From NCBI GenBank assembly GCA_031267485.1, contig JAIRYY010000009.1, positions 1-5,933 on the forward strand: a stretch of 5,933 nt of DNA, in the 5' to 3' direction. The position numbers and the translations under genes were made by a program. Below the pieces are notes generated by a model. The model did no database searches and was not told the origin of the DNA. It was given only the letters and a program-made list of their open reading frames with translations. Shown piece after piece: positions 1 to 5,304 of this stretch. Position 1 is the stretch's first letter. Each line of letters starts with the position of its first letter. This DNA comes from Tannerella sp. (GTDB taxonomy: Bacteria; Bacteroidota; Bacteroidia; Bacteroidales; Tannerellaceae).

Positions 1-56
1 CCGCAGCAAAAAACAATTTCGCCGTTGCGTATCATTTCCGCACTTTACAGCCGCCA
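1..56. other. Window edge, no assignable gene
   Basis: This short stretch lies outside the left end of the palindromic element. All three plus-strand frames are open across it, with stops at 58-60, 64-66 and 69-71 (just inside the element). It could therefore be the 3' end of a plus-strand gene whose stop codon is supplied by the repeat, but 18 to 22 residues are not enough to recognise a family. I see no promoter motif here. Confidence 0.4.
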
Positions 57-338
57 AGTAACGTGAAATAAATAATATATAATGATTATACGCAAATTGA
101 AGTACACGATTTGTCCCGACGGGACAATATGTCGGTAGAAAAATTGACCGCAACCAATTTTCCGCGTGCCGTCAGGTACGCTATGTGACTGTCATCACAT
201 TCCGTACCTGACGGCACGGGGTTGGACAGGCCTCCGACATTTTCTACCAACATTCTGTCCCGCCGGGACAGAAAAACAAGACGCTCTTGTCCCCTTCGGG
301 ACAAAGATACCATTACATGTTATTTATTTCACGTTACT
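57..338. repeat. MITE-like palindromic element, 28-base inverted ends
   Basis: The two ends, 57-84 and 311-338, are inverted repeats matching at 26 of 28 positions; the outer 19 bases are identical (AGTAACGTGAAATAAATAA and its complement). Inside, more arms nest symmetrically: 111-127 against 255-271 (14 of 17), 129-142 against 240-253 (13 of 14) and 165-180 against 203-218 (16 of 16). The whole 282 bases can therefore fold as one long interrupted hairpin. Three short hairpins share the arm TGTCCC...GGGACA: 111-127, 253-273 and 287-304. No transposase is present and I find no clear target-site duplication (flanking bases are CCGCCA on the left and AAAGAA on the right). It ends 17 bases beyond the stop codon of the perR-like gene. 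A small open frame on the minus strand (86-313) has repetitive translation (LSRRD twice) and I regard it as a by-product of the palindrome. It could be a non-autonomous transposable element, a REP-type repeat or a structured RNA; the sequence alone does not decide. Confidence 0.8.
165..218. repeat. Central perfect hairpin with CRP-like tip
   Basis: This is the apex of the 57-338 element. Arms 165-180 (CGTGCCGTCAGGTACG) and 203-218 are perfect 16-base complements around a 22-base loop. Within the loop, 184-199 reads TGTGACTGTCATCACA, that is TGTGA-N6-TCACA, itself palindromic. That spacing matches the core of CRP-type operators in proteobacteria. Whether a CRP/FNR-family protein binds here in a Bacteroidota host is unknown, and the match may simply reflect the symmetry of the element. 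Confidence 0.75.
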
Positions 339-355
339 AAAGAATGAATGGCAGG

Positions 356-763
356 CTAATTATTTTTCCTGTTACAGTCTTCGCAAATGCCTTTGATGTA
401 GAAATAGGATTCGTCGATTTGGCCTCTGAAATCCCGGGGCAGGAAATCTTCCATATTCATTTCCAAATCAATGATTTTTCCGCAAATCTTGCAGCGGAAA
501 TGTGCGTGCGGTTCCACGTATCCGTCAAACCGTGCATTTTTCTCGTCGATGCCGATGTATATCGCGGCGCCCTGTTCAACGAACAGCTTCAGTGTGTTGT
601 ATACGGTTGTCTTCGACAGGGTGGGTATCTGCATGCGCAGCGCTTCGAATATTTCATCCGCTGTGGGATGTGTTCTGTTGCTTTTCAGATAACGCATGAT
701 TGCAATACGCTGAACCGAAGGACGAATTCCGTATCCCGATAAGTACTGACTTGTAGTGTCCAT
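356..763 (-). CDS. perR: Fur-family repressor, PerR-like
   Basis: This 135-residue protein has the usual Fur-family length and order: an N-terminal winged helix (about residues 1-82) and a C-terminal metal-binding dimerisation domain. The recognition helix includes LSKTTVYNTLKLF (49-61). A structural zinc site is visible as C91-x2-C94 and C127-x2-C130. Regulatory-site ligands by comparison with Bacillus subtilis PerR are H32, D80, H86, H88 and D99. An Asp at the last position is typical of PerR, where Fur usually has Glu, so peroxide sensing through metal-catalysed histidine oxidation is a reasonable inference. Such proteins usually repress catalase, peroxiredoxin, Dps and iron genes, but no such target lies in this window. 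The start at 763 sits about 30 bases below a good Bacteroidetes-type promoter. The gene follows the glycosyltransferase on the same strand after 111 bases and is probably transcribed separately. Fur or another metal-sensing branch remains possible. Confidence 0.9.
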   Translation of the reverse strand: MDTTSQYLSGYGIRPSVQRIAIMRYLKSNRTHPTADEIFEALRMQIPTLSKTTVYNTLKLFVEQGAAIYIGIDEKNARFDGYVEPHAHFRCKICGKIIDLEMNMEDFLPRDFRGQIDESYFYIKGICEDCNRKNN

Positions 764-778
764 AAGATTAAATGAGTT

Positions 779-803
779 TGTTACAGTTTTAAAATGGTTA
801 CAA
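779..803. promoter_or_regulatory. Possible operator over the perR-like start site
   Basis: Around the predicted transcription start there is an 8-base palindrome TTTTAAAA (787-794) flanked by a direct repeat GTTACA (780-785 and 797-802). Fur-family repressors often autoregulate through AT-rich symmetric boxes near their own promoter, so this is a candidate site. The palindrome is short and low in complexity, and it does not match the classic PerR box closely, so this remains a weak inference. Confidence 0.25.
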
Positions 804-832
804 AATTACATATATAAAATAAATTGTACAAA
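801..832 (-). promoter_or_regulatory. Promoter of the perR-like gene
   Basis: Reading the minus strand, TTTG (829-832) is followed after 20 bases by TAATTTTG (801-808), a full match to the Bacteroidetes -33/-7 pattern TTTG...TAnnTTTG. Transcription would begin near 794, leaving a leader of about 30 bases before the start codon at 763. The region is very AT-rich. The call is made from motif and spacing only. Confidence 0.7.
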
Positions 833-874
833 TTATGCCGCGCCATCTTTGGTTAAAAATGATGAATGATTACT

Positions 875-1873
875 TTATCTGTAAATTTTCCGGATGATTT
901 CCGGGTCTTCCGGCCCTTTGCGGAAGATGATTTCCCGAATGAAAGACCTGATAAATCCAAGGCCGTAGCCGAATATCTGGATGAACGAGGTGACGATGGA
1001 GAGGGCGGCAATCCGCACGCTTCGGGTTTTTATCAGCGAATCGAAAAAAAGAAGCAGCACGTAGATTGCCGGAAGTGCGGCAATCCGCCACGAAACGAAT
1101 ACGGCCGACAGGATTGCGGCAATGCTTCCCAGTACGAAAAGCGCGGGCAGCGTGTGTACCGGTTTCAGCGAATCGGGATATAACCGGTAAAGGTCAATCC
1201 GCGCCTGGCCGAAGACATGGACTTGCCGGTAAAACCGCTTCAGGTCGACGCGGCGCTTGTGGTAAACGAACGCGTCGCGGTACAGTTTCGTCGTGAATCC
1301 GGCCCTGCCAATGCGTATGCTAAGGTCGATGTCCTCGCCGTACATGTCCTTGAATCCGCCGACCGTTTCGTAGACGGCACGCGAAAATCCCATGTTGAAC
1401 GTTCGCGGTTTGAATTTCTCCATGTTCACTTTTCCGCCGCGTATGCCTCCGGTTGTCCAGAAGGAAGTCATCGCGTAGTTGATGGCTTTCTGCATCACGC
1501 TGAACGACGGGTGTTCCCTGTCGGGGCCGCCGAAGCAGTCCGCATAGTCCGCATCCAGCATCCGCCGCACCGTTTCGAGATAACGGGGAGGGATGATGCA
1601 GTCGGAATCGAAAAAGATGAAATAGTCGCCTCCGGCATTTTTCATGCCGGCGTTGCGCGTATCGCTCCGTCCGGAATTTTCCTTTACAATATAATTGATG
1701 TTGATTTTCGACCGGAATTTTTCCACTTCATCCGCGCACGGCCGCAGCGAGCCGTCTTCGACCAGCACAAGCTCGAAATCGCCGCCGCCGCAGGTCTGCA
1801 GTGACAGGCTCTCCAGAAGCTCGCGCGCTTCATCCGGGCGGTTGTATATCGGGACGATGAGTGAAAAAAACAT
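875..1873 (-). CDS. Family-2 glycosyltransferase, membrane-anchored
   Basis: This 332-residue protein has a GT-A catalytic domain in its first ~230 residues. Visible motifs are the N-terminal LIVPIYNRP (5-13), the nucleotide-binding VEDGS (38-42), the segment GRSDTRNAG (68-76), the metal-binding DSD (89-91, a DxD variant), and GEDIDLSIR (179-187), whose ED supplies the usual catalytic-base region of inverting GT2 enzymes. After a basic stretch come two or three hydrophobic segments (about 243-262, 264-281 and 288-308), which probably anchor it in the inner membrane with the active site in the cytoplasm. It would transfer a sugar from a nucleotide donor to a glycan or lipid acceptor; neither donor nor acceptor can be read from the sequence. 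The start lies 44 bases below the stop of the S46 peptidase gene, and no promoter motif is visible between them, so the two are probably co-transcribed. No other glycan genes flank it, so it looks like an isolated GT rather than part of a polysaccharide cluster. Confidence 0.88.
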   Translation of the reverse strand: MFFSLIVPIYNRPDEARELLESLSLQTCGGGDFELVLVEDGSLRPCADEVEKFRSKININYIVKENSGRSDTRNAGMKNAGGDYFIFFDSDCIIPPRYLETVRRMLDADYADCFGGPDREHPSFSVMQKAINYAMTSFWTTGGIRGGKVNMEKFKPRTFNMGFSRAVYETVGGFKDMYGEDIDLSIRIGRAGFTTKLYRDAFVYHKRRVDLKRFYRQVHVFGQARIDLYRLYPDSLKPVHTLPALFVLGSIAAILSAVFVSWRIAALPAIYVLLLFFDSLIKTRSVRIAALSIVTSFIQIFGYGLGFIRSFIREIIFRKGPEDPEIIRKIYR

Positions 1874-1917
1874 GGCCGTAATAATCAGTTTCGTTGACGC
1901 GCGGACGCCGCCGCCGT

Positions 1918-4059
1918 TCAGTCAATTATTTTCAATTCGTTTATGAGGCGCGGACATTTGCCCCATTTCTCAATAATCCACAAGACGTAGCGTATGTCCA
2001 CGCTTATTGTGCGCTGCAACTCCGGTTCGAACGAGATGTCTCCGCTCATTGCTTCCCAGTTCCCGTCGAACGCCAGCCCGATTACCCGGCCGTTTCGGTC
2101 GAACAGGGGGCTGCCCGAATTGCCTCCGGTAATATCATTGTTCGAAAGGAGGCACAGCTGCAGCTCTCCGTTTTCGTTGGCATACCTCCCGAAATCGCGC
2201 CGGGAGACGATGTCGATTATTTCCGGCTGGAGCCAAAATTCATAATTGGTCGAATCTTCCTTTTCCAGCAGTCCCTCCGATGTGGTGTAAAAGTCATACC
2301 TTGCCGCATCAAAAGGGCGGTATCCGCCTATCGAGCCATAACTTGCCCGCATGGTAAAGTTCGCGTCCGAATAAAGGAGGCTGTCGGGATACATCTCCTG
2401 CAGGCCGGCGAAATACAGCCGTTTCCCTTTCATGATTTCGTATTCGGCGTCGCTGACGGACTGCGCCATTTCCATGATCGTCATGATTATGGACATGGAT
2501 AGCAGCGCGGCCGGGTCTTTCTTCATATACCGGTCGTATTTCTTCCGGTCTTTCAGCAGTTCCGCCATTTTTTCCTCGGACAGAATGGCCGTTTTCGCAA
2601 ACAGGTCATTGGCGTAACGCTCGTAGTCGCCCCCGTATTTTCGGTCTATTTCGGGATAGACGTCGGGCAGATATTTCGCGGGGACGCGCTCCTTGACAAT
2701 CCTCATCATGGCGGCCAGCGTTTTCCGGTCCAGTTCCGGGTCGTAATCCATGAGGAAAGGGCGGATGCGTTCGTTCAGGGCGTCTTCTATTTCCACGGTC
2801 GACAGGTTGTGGTTGTCAATCTGCCCGAATATCCTCGTCAGGCGCACGATTTCGGCGCCGTACGCGAAAGCTTCGGAAAGATAGGTCAGATATTTCCGCA
2901 TTTCGTTCGTGGACTGATAGTTTTCCCGGAGCAGGCTGAGGACATTGCCGTAAGTCTCTTTCCGGCCGGAAGACTGCGCCCATTTGTCGAACGCGCTTTC
3001 CTCCTGCTGCTTGCGTTCGATGACATTCCGGCGTACAAGTCCGCGGTTCATTCCGATGGAATTTTTCCAGTAATTGGCGCTGCCGGCGTATTTCGAGGCG
3101 TATTTGATGCGCGTGACGTCATCCTCCCGCATCGCTTTCTGCCATATATCCTGCTTTATTCCGCGCACTTCTATCCGGGGGCTGTTCATGCTCCCGATGC
3201 GCTGTCGCGTTCCCCAGGACGAGAGGTAGCGGTCGGTCGTGCCCGGAAAACCGATTGTCATGGCAAAATCCTTCTCCCGGTAGCCCTGTATGGATACTTC
3301 CGCCACGAAAGCGGGGCTGTACGGGCGGTTGCCGTCGTCGTAATCCGCCGGCATGTTGTCGGCATCCGCATAGACGCGGAACACGGAAAAGTCGCACGTA
3401 TGGCGCGGCCACATCCAGTTGTCCGTATCGCCGCCGAACTTGCCGAGCGAAGAGGGCGGCGAAAAAACCAGGCGCACGTCGCGGTAGACGCTGTACACGA
3501 CCAGGTAGTATCTGTTCATGCTGTAGAAGGGCACGATTTCGGCTTCCGTAAACCGGTCTTTTTTCACGGATTCCAATATTCTTTCGCCGATTGAATCGGC
3601 TGCGACAATGCGCCGGTATTCGTCGTCGAGATGCGATATCCGGGGGGCGATACTGTCGGTCACGTCAATCGTTTCCCGGAGATAACGCACCGTCAGTCCG
3701 TCGACCGGCAGTTCCTCCGCGCCGTTCTGCGCGACGAATCCATTTTTCAGGTAGTCGTTTTCCACGCTGCTGAGCGTTTGAATGGAGCTGTAACCGCAGT
3801 GATGATTCGTAAACACAAGTCCCGTTTCCGAAACGGTTATTGCCGTGCAGCCATCGCCGAAAATGACAACGGCATTTGCCAGGCACGACGAATCCCTGTC
3901 GTAAAGATAGCTGTAATCGGGCGCAAATCCGAGTTCCTTCATGCGTGCAATGTTTTGTTCGCGGAGTTCGTTGATAATCCACATGCCCTCGTCGGCATAA
4001 GCGTTATTCAATCCAATAAGAAGCAGTAACAGTACCCCTGTTTTTTTTCCGAAATTCAT
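1918..4059 (-). CDS. dpp7: S46 dipeptidyl peptidase, DPP7-type
   Basis: This 713-residue secreted serine exopeptidase removes dipeptides from the N terminus of oligopeptides in the periplasm. A signal peptide covers residues 1-22 (basic start, leucine-rich core, likely cut after AYA). The chymotrypsin-like triad is visible: H87 in TNHHCGY (84-90), D223 in RHTCDF (219-224) and S648 in TGGNSGSP (644-651). Residues known in S46 enzymes to hold the substrate N terminus also appear: N214, W215, N333 and D674. The helical lid domain lies roughly at 280-560. The residue 18 after the nucleophile is G666; in the characterised enzymes Gly here goes with hydrophobic P1 (DPP7) and Arg with acidic P1 (DPP11), so I infer DPP7 specificity. 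Length and Ser position agree with DPP7 as I recall it. One oddity is Cys222 where I expect Gly (HTGDF). I chose ATG 4059 because it gives a clean signal peptide; an in-frame TTG at 4095 overlaps the promoter -7 box and would spoil it. Confidence 0.95.
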   Translation of the reverse strand: MNFGKKTGVLLLLLIGLNNAYADEGMWIINELREQNIARMKELGFAPDYSYLYDRDSSCLANAVVIFGDGCTAITVSETGLVFTNHHCGYSSIQTLSSVENDYLKNGFVAQNGAEELPVDGLTVRYLRETIDVTDSIAPRISHLDDEYRRIVAADSIGERILESVKKDRFTEAEIVPFYSMNRYYLVVYSVYRDVRLVFSPPSSLGKFGGDTDNWMWPRHTCDFSVFRVYADADNMPADYDDGNRPYSPAFVAEVSIQGYREKDFAMTIGFPGTTDRYLSSWGTRQRIGSMNSPRIEVRGIKQDIWQKAMREDDVTRIKYASKYAGSANYWKNSIGMNRGLVRRNVIERKQQEESAFDKWAQSSGRKETYGNVLSLLRENYQSTNEMRKYLTYLSEAFAYGAEIVRLTRIFGQIDNHNLSTVEIEDALNERIRPFLMDYDPELDRKTLAAMMRIVKERVPAKYLPDVYPEIDRKYGGDYERYANDLFAKTAILSEEKMAELLKDRKKYDRYMKKDPAALLSMSIIMTIMEMAQSVSDAEYEIMKGKRLYFAGLQEMYPDSLLYSDANFTMRASYGSIGGYRPFDAARYDFYTTSEGLLEKEDSTNYEFWLQPEIIDIVSRRDFGRYANENGELQLCLLSNNDITGGNSGSPLFDRNGRVIGLAFDGNWEAMSGDISFEPELQRTISVDIRYVLWIIEKWGKCPRLINELKIID

Positions 4060-4092
4060 AATTAATATTTTGTAATATGATAAAACCGGGCG

Positions 4093-4100
4093 CAAATATA
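4093..4100 (-). promoter_or_regulatory. -7 box of the S46 peptidase promoter
   Basis: On the minus strand this reads TATATTTG, a full TAnnTTTG match. Transcription would start near 4086, about 27 bases before the ATG at 4059. The -33 side is weak: the nearest TTTG is 25 bases upstream of the box, longer than usual. The position supports the shorter start of the peptidase. Confidence 0.6.
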
Positions 4101-4187
4101 CGGAAAATAATCAATAATCCGACAGCAAACGCTGAGGATGGACTGTAATATTTATACCCGTTTCCGTCAAACATTCCCGCAAAATTG

Positions 4188-4195
4188 TATCTTTG
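4188..4195 (+). promoter_or_regulatory. -7 box of the MNT/HEPN operon promoter
   Basis: TATCTTTG is a full match to TAnnTTTG. The start of transcription would be near 4202, about 22 bases before the ATG at 4225. No strong -33 TTTG is present; TTTC at 4161-4164 is the closest, 23 bases upstream. The box lies downstream of the alternative in-frame ATG at 4138, which argues against that longer start. Together with 4093-4100 it makes this 165-base gap a divergent promoter region. Confidence 0.6.
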
Positions 4196-4224
4196 TGGCG
4201 TTATGTGCATTAAATAATCAGAAT

Positions 4225-4566
4225 ATGGAAGCAGATGAAATATTGGACGAATTGATTGGATGCCTTAAGGCCTCTGACCCTTATAAAATTATATTATTTG
4301 GGTCATACGCCGACGGTAAGGCTTCGGAAGACAGCGATATGGACATAATGGTTGTTTTGGACAATAACAATATCGCAAAAACATACGGGGAAAGAATGGC
4401 GAAAAAGTTGTACATACGAAAACTGGTGCGGAATATAAATTATAAAATGGCATTGGATATTTTGGTGTATTCGAAAGCGGAATTAAAGATGATGAAGGAC
4501 TATGGTAATTTTTTTATAGATGAAATTGAAAAAACAGGGAAAATAATATATGAAAAAGTTGGTTAG
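4225..4566 (+). CDS. MNT-type nucleotidyltransferase (antitoxin-like)
   Basis: This 113-residue protein is a minimal nucleotidyltransferase of the polymerase beta superfamily. The signature runs from G26-S27 through D38-x-D40 (LFGSYADG, then SDMDIMVV), and a third acidic residue, D78 in the ALDILVY strand, completes a plausible metal-binding triad. All key residues are present, so it is probably active. In characterised pairs such as MntA/HepT, the MNT protein adds AMP to the partner HEPN toxin and silences it; I infer a similar role from gene order. It overlaps the HEPN gene by 17 bases, indicating translational coupling. The start at 4225 is preferred over ATG 4138 because the domain begins directly after it and the promoter -7 box is at 4188-4195. 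A 60-base sample (4381-4440) is 38% GC against 57% for a sample from the S46 gene (2161-2220), suggesting acquisition by transfer. Confidence 0.9.
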   Translation: MEADEILDELIGCLKASDPYKIILFGSYADGKASEDSDMDIMVVLDNNNIAKTYGERMAKKLYIRKLVRNINYKMALDILVYSKAELKMMKDYGNFFIDEIEKTGKIIYEKVG

Positions 4567-4915
4567 CGATTGGGTCTTGTCGGCCGAAAAAGATATTAAG
4601 AATGCATCAATAATCATTGAAGAAGAAGATTTGACAACGATTGTAGCGTTCCATTGCCAGCAGGCAATAGAAAAATATTTTAAGGCTTATATTTTGGAAA
4701 AAGGTAAACCGTTATTGAAAATACATGATTTGCTTAAATTATACGGGATAATAAAAGAGATAAAAGATTTGGAAATGGATGAGGACATACTGTCAATAAT
4801 TAATGAGGCTTATATTGAGGACAGGTATCCGGGCGAATTTGGATTATTACCGGATGGAACGCCTTCAACAGAACAGGTAAAAAGTTTTTTAGAATTTACA
4901 AAATCAATAGGATAA
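4550..4915 (+). CDS. HEPN-domain protein (toxin-like partner of MNT)
   Basis: This 121-residue, mostly helical protein fits the HEPN family. It has the N-terminal W8-x6-D15 pattern, the hallmark segment FHCQQAIEKYFKAYIL (34-49), HDLLKLY (59-65) and a C-terminal RYPGEF (92-97). HEPN proteins beside an MNT gene usually form RNase toxins or tight complexes with their partner. Here the canonical R-x4-6-H RNase motif is missing: the only Arg is R92 and no His follows it. It may therefore belong to the non-canonical HEPN branch (PF05168-like), with activity uncertain. The ATG overlaps the last 17 bases of the MNT gene, with a purine-rich AGGGA at 4536-4540 at a suitable distance for ribosome binding. 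A 60-base sample (4741-4800) is 32% GC, the lowest I counted in any gene here. A role in plasmid or phage defence is possible but not shown. Confidence 0.88.
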   Translation: MKKLVSDWVLSAEKDIKNASIIIEEEDLTTIVAFHCQQAIEKYFKAYILEKGKPLLKIHDLLKLYGIIKEIKDLEMDEDILSIINEAYIEDRYPGEFGLLPDGTPSTEQVKSFLEFTKSIG

Positions 4916-4957
4916 CAAATTAAAAAAGAGCTAAACCCGTGCCCGGCGTAACGTCAT

Positions 4958-4991
4958 CTGCGGGCGCTGACCGTACCCGCAGAAGGTACGG
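4958..4991 (+). other. GC-rich pair of competing hairpins
   Basis: Between the HEPN stop and the second repeat, a short GC-rich block can form two mutually exclusive stems. One pairs CTGCGGG (4958-4964) with CCCGCAG (4976-4982). The other pairs CCGTACC (4971-4977) with GGTACGG (4985-4991) around a 7-base loop. No T-run follows, so it is not a standard terminator. I recognise no riboswitch class. It may be a leftover of a mobile repeat or an RNA 3'-end stabiliser for the MNT/HEPN transcript. Confidence 0.45.
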
Positions 4992-5013
4992 CGCTGGGGC
5001 CGAAACAGTAAAT

Positions 5014-5214
5014 TATACTTCACGCGGCATGGTTATGAGCATTGCTTTTCCCCGTCATTACATTCTCCCTCTCCCCGTCATTGCGAGCGTAGCGAAGCAA
5101 TCCAGGCGCAGGCGACGACCTGGATTGCTTCACTGCGTTCGCAATGACGGGGAGGGAGGAAGCCCGCAAATGACGGAGAAATATAATACACAGAAATATC
5201 CCGCGTGAAGTATA
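5014..5214. repeat. Palindromic repeat with 14-base perfect ends
   Basis: The ends TATACTTCACGCGG (5014-5027) and its exact complement (5201-5214) enclose further symmetric blocks: 5048-5059 with 5169-5180 (11 of 12) and the strong central hairpin 5071-5154. The unit is 201 bases, carries no gene, and would suit a MITE. If the ends are taken as 5016 and 5212, both sides are flanked by TA, as for IS630/mariner-type insertions, although a palindrome beginning with TA gives this by symmetry alone. Small open frames on both strands here come from the repeat and are not believed. Confidence 0.75.
5071..5154. repeat. GTCATTGCGAG...GAAGCAATCC dispersed hairpin
   Basis: Arms 5071-5106 and 5119-5154 pair at 33 of 36 positions around a 12-base loop. 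The arm contains CCCCGTCATTGCGAGCG and GAAGCAATCCAGG, a motif I know as a dispersed hairpin repeat in many unrelated bacteria. Translation in either direction gives the familiar spurious peptides (VIASVAKQSR, LRYARNDGE). In RNA it would be a very stable stem, and it lies between the MNT/HEPN genes and the terminator, so it may protect that transcript's 3' end. Confidence 0.8.
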
Positions 5215-5225
5215 TAATCGAAAAG

Positions 5226-5265
5226 AAAGGGCGGTCGCGGTTGCCGTGGGCCGTCCTTTTTTTTT
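5226..5265 (+). terminator. Intrinsic terminator before the DUF6807 gene
   Basis: AAAGGGCGG (5226-5234) pairs with CCGTCCTTT (5251-5259) through nine positions including one G-U pair. An inner stem (5236-5240 with 5244-5248, one G-U pair) is capped by TTG. An unbroken run of nine T follows (5257-5265). This is a good rho-independent terminator on the plus strand and would end transcripts from the MNT/HEPN genes or the repeat. Confidence 0.75.
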
Positions 5266-5272
5266 ACTTTTG
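5241..5272 (+). promoter_or_regulatory. Promoter of the DUF6807 gene
   Basis: TTG (5241-5243) followed after 21 bases by TACTTTTG (5265-5272) fits the Bacteroidetes -33/-7 pattern. Transcription would start near 5279, about 26 bases before the ATG at 5305. The promoter lies inside the preceding terminator: its -33 element is the hairpin loop and its spacer includes the T-run. Confidence 0.65.
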
Positions 5273-5304
5273 CAAATCATACAAATTCAAAAACAGACAG
5301 ACAA

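Noticed and set aside
86..313. Open frame of 75 residues on the minus strand (and a 76-residue frame on the plus strand, 166-396)
   Set aside because: Both lie in the palindromic element; the repeated LSRRD peptides come from its hairpins and no start signal or domain supports them.
57..338. CRISPR array suggested by repeated TGTCCC...GGGACA hairpins
   Set aside because: The units are 17-21 bases, unevenly spaced, and part of a larger palindrome; there are no regular spacers or cas genes.
344..742. Plus-strand open frame of 132 residues
   Set aside because: It is the antisense shadow of the perR-like gene, which has complete metal-binding and helix-turn-helix motifs.
1217..2502. Plus-strand open frames 1217-1804 and 1894-2502
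   Set aside because: They are antisense to the glycosyltransferase and the S46 gene, have no promoter and show no recognisable domains.
2809..3594. Plus-strand open frame of 261 residues
   Set aside because: It lies wholly antisense to the S46 peptidase, whose catalytic motifs and length are intact; it is a by-product of GC-rich codon use.
4060..4095. TTG start at 4095 for the S46 peptidase
   Set aside because: It overlaps the likely -7 box and places 12 residues in front of an otherwise normal signal peptide.
4138..4224. Longer N terminus for the nucleotidyltransferase starting at ATG 4138
   Set aside because: The extension has no family similarity and would start upstream of the TAnnTTTG box at 4188-4195.
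4939..5280. Open frames on both strands across the second repeat (4939-5208 plus, 5020-5280 minus)
   Set aside because: Their peptides are the well-known translation artefacts of the GTCATTGCGAG hairpin.
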